A stretch of DNA of 64,000 nt. Source: Lepidodermella squamata (Eukaryota; Gastrotricha). Shown in pieces: positions 58,469 through 64,000 of the stretch (its first letter is position 1; every line of letters begins with the position of its first letter). The notes below the pieces were generated by a model that was given only the letters and a program-made list of their open reading frames with translations, was not told the origin of the DNA and made no database searches. The position numbers and the translations under genes are program-made. The stretch covers positions 372,001-436,000 of the forward strand of contig JBLDXI010000054.1 in NCBI GenBank assembly GCA_047495785.1, read 5' to 3'.

Positions 58469-58735
58469 AGACTTCGGACTATCATGACTCGGTAATCTAT
58501 ATCACGACCACTCGCGCCATGAAGATATCGCGGGGAGGGCGACTAGTCGCTTAAAATAGAAGGAAATGGCGTTAAACTAACATGTTCATCTTCAATCGCG
58601 CGCCTAATCGCTGAAAAGCTGAACGTCAGTTCTTCCTGCGCATCGTGCGTCGTTCTGATGTCACCCACAGCGAGTTGCTCTCTGCTATAGACACAGCTGA
58701 ATTTATCCGTGTAACAGTTCAATTCCCAACAACGA

Positions 58736-59479
58736 AATCAGATATATAAGGGTTCATCGCAGAATGAAGGTAGGAAGAGGTCGAAAAATGATAGCTCAGA
58801 CAGTCGCATAGACACTCCGTTTATCCACTGTGCAATCACACAGCGCAGTAATATACAAATTCTAATTTTCGAATTTTGTCTTCGTCAAGCCTGAAGCAAA
58901 TTTTATCTGCTGAATCGATTGCTTGGATCGTTTGTGATGTTATACCGTAGTTACCGAAATACTAACCCGGGCTTATACAAAAATGATATGTACCTCGAAA
59001 AATGGGGAAAAGTAGGCTTCTATTCAAGACTAGGCTTCTATTTGAGATAGGCTTATGCAACGGAGACCGGAGACCTGACTTTACTTTCTGTCTTTCAATC
59101 TCAAAACTCACCAAAGTTTTCATTATTAGTTATTAGCTAGGTCGTCTAATAGCTGAAAATTAGGAATAATAAGGAATGCTTTAACTAAAATCATCGTAAA
59201 TCGCAGATTATTACATATCTTCACGAATTTTTCGTTTTTAATTACCGTTCAGCGCAGCAGAGCACACGCGCCGTAGTAGCCTAGGATACTATTCGAGATA
59301 GGACCATGCATCGTCAAATTTCAATTTACCTAGGCTTCTAATCGAGACAGGCTTCTAAACGAGTGGGGGCTTATATTTCGGTAACTACGGTATCTATCAA
59401 ATCCTCGTTCATATTATCGTTCGTGGCGCTAAAGAACTAGCACTTCGAGCAAAAAAAAACGTGCTCAGCGTCGCCTCCA
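58736..59479. other. Intergenic stretch
   Basis: AT-rich; strings such as CTAGGCTTCTATT and TAGGCTTCTAATCGAGA recur (about 59020-59360) as a degenerate short repeat. No gene. Confidence 0.45.
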
Positions 59480-60045
59480 ATGGGAGATCAGGCGTATTTC
59501 AGGTTGGGCTATGTTATGCCCTTTGGTAACGTGTCCGTCAATGTTCGGCTCAACGGAGCCGTAATTCCGCAAAGTCGTGTTCACTTGGACCCTACCCTGA
59601 CGTGGTACGTCCATGTGGACAAGGTCTCTGACCGTTGCCGCAGAAATCTGGGTTTTTTCAAACATCTCATGTTCACCCCTGGGCTGTCGCGCCGCTGGCG
59701 CCGCAACCTTTACTTGACTCTGGTCCGTTCGTGCTGGTCTTATGGGGCCATCTGCCTGACTACCGCATCGAAGCAAAAGCTTAATCGTCTCGCAGTTATC
59801 CAAAATGATAGCCTGCAAGGCTCAACATTCGTCGGGACGACCGGGTCCGCGTGTCGGAGTTGGCATCTCGTTGCCGTATCCCGAGTGTCCCTCGGTTTCT
59901 GGAACAGTGCCAGCGCCGTTATGTCGCAAGCGCTGCTCAGTTTGTCCTGCCGCTGTGCGAGGACCTTGTGATGATGTCCGATATCAAATGCTAAATGTTG
60001 AAAGGTAATTTGCATTAATAAAGAGTATGAGTATGAGTAGTAATC
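59480..60045 (+). mobile_element. LINE fragment: reverse transcriptase C-terminal half
   Basis: The frame reads RVHLDPTLTWYVHVDKVSDR, RRWRRNLYLTLVRSCWSYGA and LNRLAVIQNDSL, then continues in another frame (RRDDRVRVSELAS-like, FLEQCQRRYVA), a post-catalytic CR1/Jockey-like segment with one frameshift. It ends with TAATAAAG and a GAGTAT tandem that serves as the element's 3' tail. Confidence 0.75.
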
Positions 60046-60078
60046 AAAAATGTTATGACTCAATGACTTTTTATCTGT

Positions 60079-61485
60079 AGGTGAATCTCTTATATGTTCA
60101 ATTTTGTCAAAGGTTAAAGAGAGGATTAAGAAGATTTGGCGTTTCAAAGATATTCTAGGGGAAGAGAAAAACAAATCGTTGATGTTGGAAGTGAAACATG
60201 ATCCTAAACTGAGCAAGGGCAGACAGCAGATGCTGGCACTACGATTCGGCTTGACAGAGAGACAGGTTGAAGGATTCTTTCGCAAGTATCGCAGCAAGCG
60301 AAGGGCTTTTGTTCGCGCGTTGACATCCAAGCAAAATGAGAAATTCGAGAAGGTTAAACTTAAACTGATGAGCGCTATTTGCCTAATCTGTTGATGAAAT
60401 TTTGTAGGAATTCGAACAGAATCCCGGTGCATCACGTCAGAGATTGAGCGAAATTGCTGACGCTTTGGACATAACATTTAGTAAGGCCGCACGTCTTGTC
60501 ATGAAACGACGAGCTCAAGCGGGAATCCGCGGTTGAACGGCAAAACCTGAATCCAATAGAATCACGAATTCTCAACTGGCAGAACTGCAGGAAGCATTCA
60601 GATCCACAGTGGGGAGGGGCGATAGCTTTGACGATGCTCTCTATCAAAGCTTGGCCATGAAAACTGGATTGAAAAAGACTGCGGTCATGAGATGGTTCTC
60701 TAACCAGCGCAAATCCGCTGGCCTCGGAAAAAAATTGAAAACTATCGATGCGAGTAGCATCCGCGCCCTTGATGCCGTGCGTTCAACTTTTGATCTTAGT
60801 TCACAATGTTGAAAATATGTTGTGTCTCAGGAATTTGCTGTATCGAGCCGATTGGAATTCGCAAGCAATTGCTGGCAAGCTGGGATTAACTTCCGGGCAG
60901 GTTAGATACTTTTTCGAAACCGAGCGGAAATTTACAACTGCGAAAAACAAGCAATGCCGTCGCCGCAGACTTAAACCGGACCAACGCAACGTGTTGACTA
61001 AGGTGTGATTAGGCTCATAATTCCAATCGTTGACGTTTTTTGTTCAGGAAATCAAAGAGAATCCAGATCTACAGGAATCTGGAATAACACGTCTGGCTGA
61101 AAGACTGGAAATACCATTTAATATTGTGAAACGTCTCTTCGAAATCCAACATGGCAAAACAAGGGGCCGCCAAGTTCGAGAAAAAAGCTCTCGATTGACT
61201 TGGGAACATCGGCTTCTGCTGGGAAAGGTGATTAAATCGATAAGTTGCAATATTCAAAGGATTACTTCGTTTCATCTTTCAATTTTTTCAGGAGTATGAA
61301 ATCTCTAAATTCGTAAAACGTGCGCAAGCTGAACGCCTTGCTACGTCAATGGGATTATCGACTGATAGGGCAATAATGCTTGCACTTAATTTCCTTTTAC
61401 GATGCCTTCTCCCTTATAGGTAAAGACATGGTTCAGGTCGAAACGGGTTCGTGAAAGAAAGAAACTGGGGGTGATCTACTCGTGA
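60079..61485 (+). pseudogene. Seven-homeodomain gene copy H4, decayed
   Basis: It begins with the TCTGTAG/GTGAAT string also seen before H2, but the end of exon 1 and the whole first homeodomain are deleted; coding homology resumes at KKIWRFKDILGEE. Unit 2 (VEGFFRKYR) is followed by a TTGTAG acceptor. Exon 3 carries a TGA at the GIRGR site of H1 (GGT TGA). Exon 4 has an 8-bp deletion relative to H2 (AGCCGATTGGAATTC), breaking the frame. Units 4 (VMRWFSNQR), 5 (VRYFFETER), 6 (VKRLFEIQH) and 7 (VKTWFRSKR) remain recognisable. The last intron again has the GC donor (AGG|GCAATA). Several independent lesions argue for a pseudogene. Confidence 0.75.
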
Positions 61486-61890
61486 ACATATTTGCTTCTC
61501 GTTTCTCCTGTTAACTCTTTTCATGTCGAACTGACGAAGGGTTATATGACATTCGCTAATATTGGGTTTCTTTCGAACTTTACTGACTTTATTAATCATA
61601 CTACAGTACTTGCAGTTTTTCTTTCGATACGTTTATTTTAAGTTGAGTAAAATGACCCTATCATCCTTCCTTACGTAGTTGTAGGCTTCGGTTTAATGAT
61701 GATTTATTTCGATTTCAGGTCAAGACTGCGTTTATAAAATCATTAATTTGTTGAAGACTGGAGACTGCTGCTATAGGGAAGAACTGTTCATAACATGATG
61801 CTTTATTAGAACGAAGAGGACATTTTTTTTGTTGTAGTTAAGACTAATTTCCCGTCTTAGAAATCCCCAGGCTGCGTTTACTTGAGCATC
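61486..61890. other. Spacer of the homeodomain cluster
   Basis: Parallels 55310-55865: both hold a decayed recognition-helix exon and the same sequence up to GAGCATCATGTTGGAG. Confidence 0.55.
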
Positions 61891-61941
61891 ATGTTGGAGT
61901 TGACAAAACAACTTTCAGACAATCAATTGTCCTATTTGTTG
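61891..61941 (+). pseudogene. First exon of homeodomain copy H5, cut by a LINE
   Basis: Reads MLELTKQLSDNQLSYLL, matching the first exon of the other copies, and breaks off exactly where LINE sequence begins. No later exon lies in the window; if present they are beyond base 64000. Confidence 0.65.
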
Positions 61942-62364
61942 AGCGGAAGCACGAAGGTCAGGATCTGCAGCGACATCGTCCTCGACTTGTTGCCACCACT
62001 GGCGAGTGGCAGCGTCTGCATCGGGGTCGACGTAGGGCGACATCGGTTTGACGAAATGATCAAGCAGTGCATCAGCAAGGGCAGTAGAAGGCGGCAGGAT
62101 CAACAGGGGTAGGGCGAAACTTATCGAGACGACGGAGGCGGGCATAAGCCTCTCGGTAGCGGTGCTGGAACGACAGAGCTTCAACATATCGCAGGTTGGA
62201 GATATCCCGCCGCAATTGCTGAGCCGCTTTCGCAGCGCGGAACTGGGCGTCCAAGGCGTTGATCCTATCGACAAGCCCGGCATCAACTCGATCGCCGAGC
62301 CCACGTTCAAGAATCCTCTTTCTTTCGAGCAGGGTACGAATGTCGCGGGTCATTGAAACTTTCC

Positions 62365-63324
62365 TCAGCTGAGTGCGGTCGAGCAGAGGGACGGAACACG
62401 GCGAGATTCGGCGATTGCCGCACCAACCTGGCGCCGATACGAGTCGATCCGAATAACTGGGTCGCCGACATTAGGCAGCGGGATTTCGGACAGCAGCCGG
62501 ATCAGGGTACGAGAGAATCCGAAACGATCGGCTCTGGAGATTTCGTAGCGAGGAGCAGGGTCCACGAGTTCGTAGACGTGAGCAGGGCCAGAGCCGGACG
62601 GAAGACGAACCCTGACAGACGTGCAGAAGTGATCGCTGCTGAGTCGGTCGCCAACAGACACGCCACCATCGAGAAGGCGAAGCGCCGCGTCGTTGACAAT
62701 CCAGATATCGAGCGTAGACAGGGCCTTGTGAGCTTTCGACAGGTGCGTGGGAGGCGAGGAGAGAACAGTCAGACCGAGACGGGTGACGAACTGATGGACG
62801 GAATAGCCGTGAGGGTTCCATAAATCGTGGGACTGTGAACCCCACAGTGGAGACTTGCCATTGAGATCCCCGCTAAAGATACAGGGGAGGCCGGAGGCGG
62901 AGGCCCCAGCGAACTCGGTTTCCAAGAAGCTGAGATCCAAGGACGACGTCGGCGGACAACAGCCGGTAAGAAGACGAACAACAGACGAGCCAGCGAAAGG
63001 GACAGCATCCAAAGCGAGCCACTCACTAAGCTTGCGACCAGTCAGAGCCAGCCGCCGCTCGGCGACCACGAGAGCGCCCTCCCGAACAAACAGAGCAGCG
63101 CCGCCACGAGCGCCATTGAGCAACAGATCCTCGGAGTCCTGTACCCGATCACAACGAAAAATTGCATAATCCCTAGAGGTTACACGCAAAAGAGAGAAAA
63201 GAAAGGATTCACTTATGAAATGAGCAAAGGGTTTATAAGTCTCTAGCTGTTGACAAGCTTCAGCTTCCTTGCCGGGGAGGCCGCACGGATTCCATTGTAG
63301 TAGCGTACGCAGCGTATTAGCCAT
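62365..63324 (-). CDS. LINE ORF2 N-terminus: APE-type endonuclease
   Basis: Starts with the ATG at 63324 (MANTLRTLLQWNPCGL), overlapping the ORF1 stop as ATGGCTAA. Endonuclease blocks are visible: LQWNPCGL (the N-x-x-G entry), GGAALFVREGAL, CIFSGDLNGKSPLWGS with the GD-x-N catalytic motif, STLDIWIVND and SDHFCTSV with the terminal SDH. The frame ends at a stop at 62365-62367, before the reverse transcriptase, and continues in another frame (MTRDIRTLLERKR, 62353-62072). The enzyme would nick target DNA for primed reverse transcription. A stop before the reverse transcriptase makes this copy dead. Confidence 0.8.
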   Translation of the reverse strand: MANTLRTLLQWNPCGLPGKEAEACQQLETYKPFAHFISESFLFSLLRVTSRDYAIFRCDRVQDSEDLLLNGARGGAALFVREGALVVAERRLALTGRKLSEWLALDAVPFAGSSVVRLLTGCCPPTSSLDLSFLETEFAGASASGLPCIFSGDLNGKSPLWGSQSHDLWNPHGYSVHQFVTRLGLTVLSSPPTHLSKAHKALSTLDIWIVNDAALRLLDGGVSVGDRLSSDHFCTSVRVRLPSGSGPAHVYELVDPAPRYEISRADRFGFSRTLIRLLSEIPLPNVGDPVIRIDSYRRQVGAAIAESRRVPSLCSTALS

Positions 63325-63935
63325 TACGGGTCGAGCTGGTTTGTGGCGGCAGCGGGGAGGCGAAGAGCCGGTCGAATAAGCGTCCGACAGTGTCGAGTCG
63401 GCGCTCGAAAGCGGCTTCCATACGCTGGAACCGCTCTTCCATAAGACTAAAGAGCCGGGCGCCATCAGGCGACAGAAAGTGACCGCGGAGTGCAGGATTA
63501 ACAGGCGGAGTAGCAGGAGGCACCCACGACGGAGAAGGGGATGACCACGGAGCAGGCGTTGGTCCGCCGACAAAGTCACGGGTGGAGAGAAAGTGCGTGG
63601 GGCCACCCCGTAGGTGCTCGGGGACCTTCGCTTGTTGACGACGCTTTTCACGTTCGGCGGCTTTCGCTTCACGGGCGACGGCGATGGCACGGCGACGGGC
63701 CACCTCGTCAGCCTGGGCGGTCTTGAACGCAGGGCAGCCCCGCCACGAACCAGAATGATGAGGCTCACCGCCGCCACTGCAGTGGGGGCAACGACGATCT
63801 TCAGGCTCAGCGAGACAGGTGGAAATCGTGTGATCAGTCGCAGCACAGCGGCTGCATCGTTGCGTGGTGTCCGGAGAACAATCCACAGCGACATGGCCGT
63901 AAGCGGCGCACTTCAGACAGGTAGGCGGAGAGCCT
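63317..63935 (-). CDS. LINE ORF1 (gag-like) with zinc knuckles
   Basis: The frame reads CLKCAAYGHVAVDC (a classical CCHC), then CSRCAATDHTISTC and CPHCSGGGEPHHSGSWRGC, then a basic coiled stretch (ARRRAIAVAREAKAAEREKR), a Pro-rich linker and a C-terminal helix. It ends at 63317, overlapping ORF2. Just upstream a stop in this frame (near 63945) and an alternative frame reading MANDVKFLNRRIKVHKL suggest a frameshift, so the N-terminus continues off frame and off the window. The protein would bind element RNA. Confidence 0.7.
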
Positions 63936-64000
63936 TGCTTTTCAACTTGTGGACTTTAATGCGACGATTCAGAAACTTGACATCGTTAGCCATGGCATCC

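Larger units (their letters stand above)
56583..58735 (-). repeat. Inverted segmental duplication, right copy
   Basis: Reverse-complement counterpart of 10698-13000, covering DUF2236 copy C and about 1.2 kb of its 5' flank, including the MITE-like hairpin. It interrupts the homeodomain cluster between H3 and H4. Confidence 0.8.
61942..64000 (-). mobile_element. LINE 5' half with ORF1 and APE-type ORF2
   Basis: Minus-strand non-LTR element running in from beyond the window edge and truncated at 61942 inside the region before the reverse transcriptase (VDPDADAATRQWWQQVEDDV). It includes ORF1 with zinc knuckles, ORF2 with an endonuclease, and a linker region broken by stops and frame changes (62365-61950). 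The junction lies in homeodomain copy H5. A normal LINE insertion keeps its 3' end, so loss of the 3' half means later deletion or rearrangement. Confidence 0.8.

Noticed and set aside
59740-60477. 245-residue minus-strand frame
   Set aside because: It is antisense to a LINE fragment and homeodomain copy H4, whose plus-strand homology is clear.
1-64000. CRISPR arrays, operons with Shine-Dalgarno sites, bacterial contig
   Set aside because: Spliced genes, PAN/lectin/Cys-loop proteins and LINEs throughout show a eukaryotic chromosome; no spaced direct-repeat array was seen.

Overview
The window is eukaryotic nuclear DNA from a small invertebrate. Genes are broken by very short introns (about 48-70 bp) with T-rich TTTCAG acceptors, AATAAA signals follow several stops, and most products are secreted or membrane animal proteins (C-type lectin, PAN, EGF-like, Cys-loop receptor). 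Intron style and gene content point to a nematode or a related ecdysozoan; this is inference, since no species-diagnostic RNA gene is present. Non-coding DNA is AT-rich and carries many decayed non-LTR retrotransposon (LINE) pieces.

Left part (0-18 kb): the last exon of a dienelactone hydrolase-like gene; a LINE remnant; an intronless mpaB/rubber-oxygenase (DUF2236) gene; a large PAN/C-type-lectin/kringle gene on the minus strand; a secreted EGF-tailed protein; a second DUF2236 gene; a bacterial-looking GC-rich gene with one frameshift (13.5-14.6 kb); and a damaged paralogue of the EGF-tailed gene. Middle (18-34 kb): a TPR-like two-exon gene, three tandem minus-strand Cys-rich proteins with C-terminal GPI-type tails, a STAND/NB-ARC ATPase with ankyrin-like repeats, and a Cys-loop ligand-gated channel with a long duplicated ectodomain.

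Right part (34-64 kb): a candidate terminal-inverted-repeat element, a five-homeodomain gene, a second copy of the Cys-loop channel in opposite orientation, a second five-homeodomain gene, a fourth Cys-rich gene, and then a 12-kb cluster of a second multi-homeodomain family. The first member (49.9-51.5 kb) is intact with seven homeodomains; the others carry stops, 8-bp deletions or truncations, and LINE fragments lie beside or inside most of them. A third DUF2236 gene on an inverted 2.2-kb duplication cuts the cluster at 56.6-58.7 kb. The window closes with the 5' half of a LINE (zinc-knuckle ORF1, APE endonuclease ORF2) inserted in the first exon of another homeodomain copy.

The main theme is local gene amplification by tandem and inverted duplication. 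The most unusual items are the two related families of intron-interrupted multi-homeodomain genes that have mostly lost the invariant Asn51, the bacterial-type gene, and the channel with the extra duplicated ectodomain. All exon boundaries were read by eye from splice signals and paralogue comparison, without transcript evidence.
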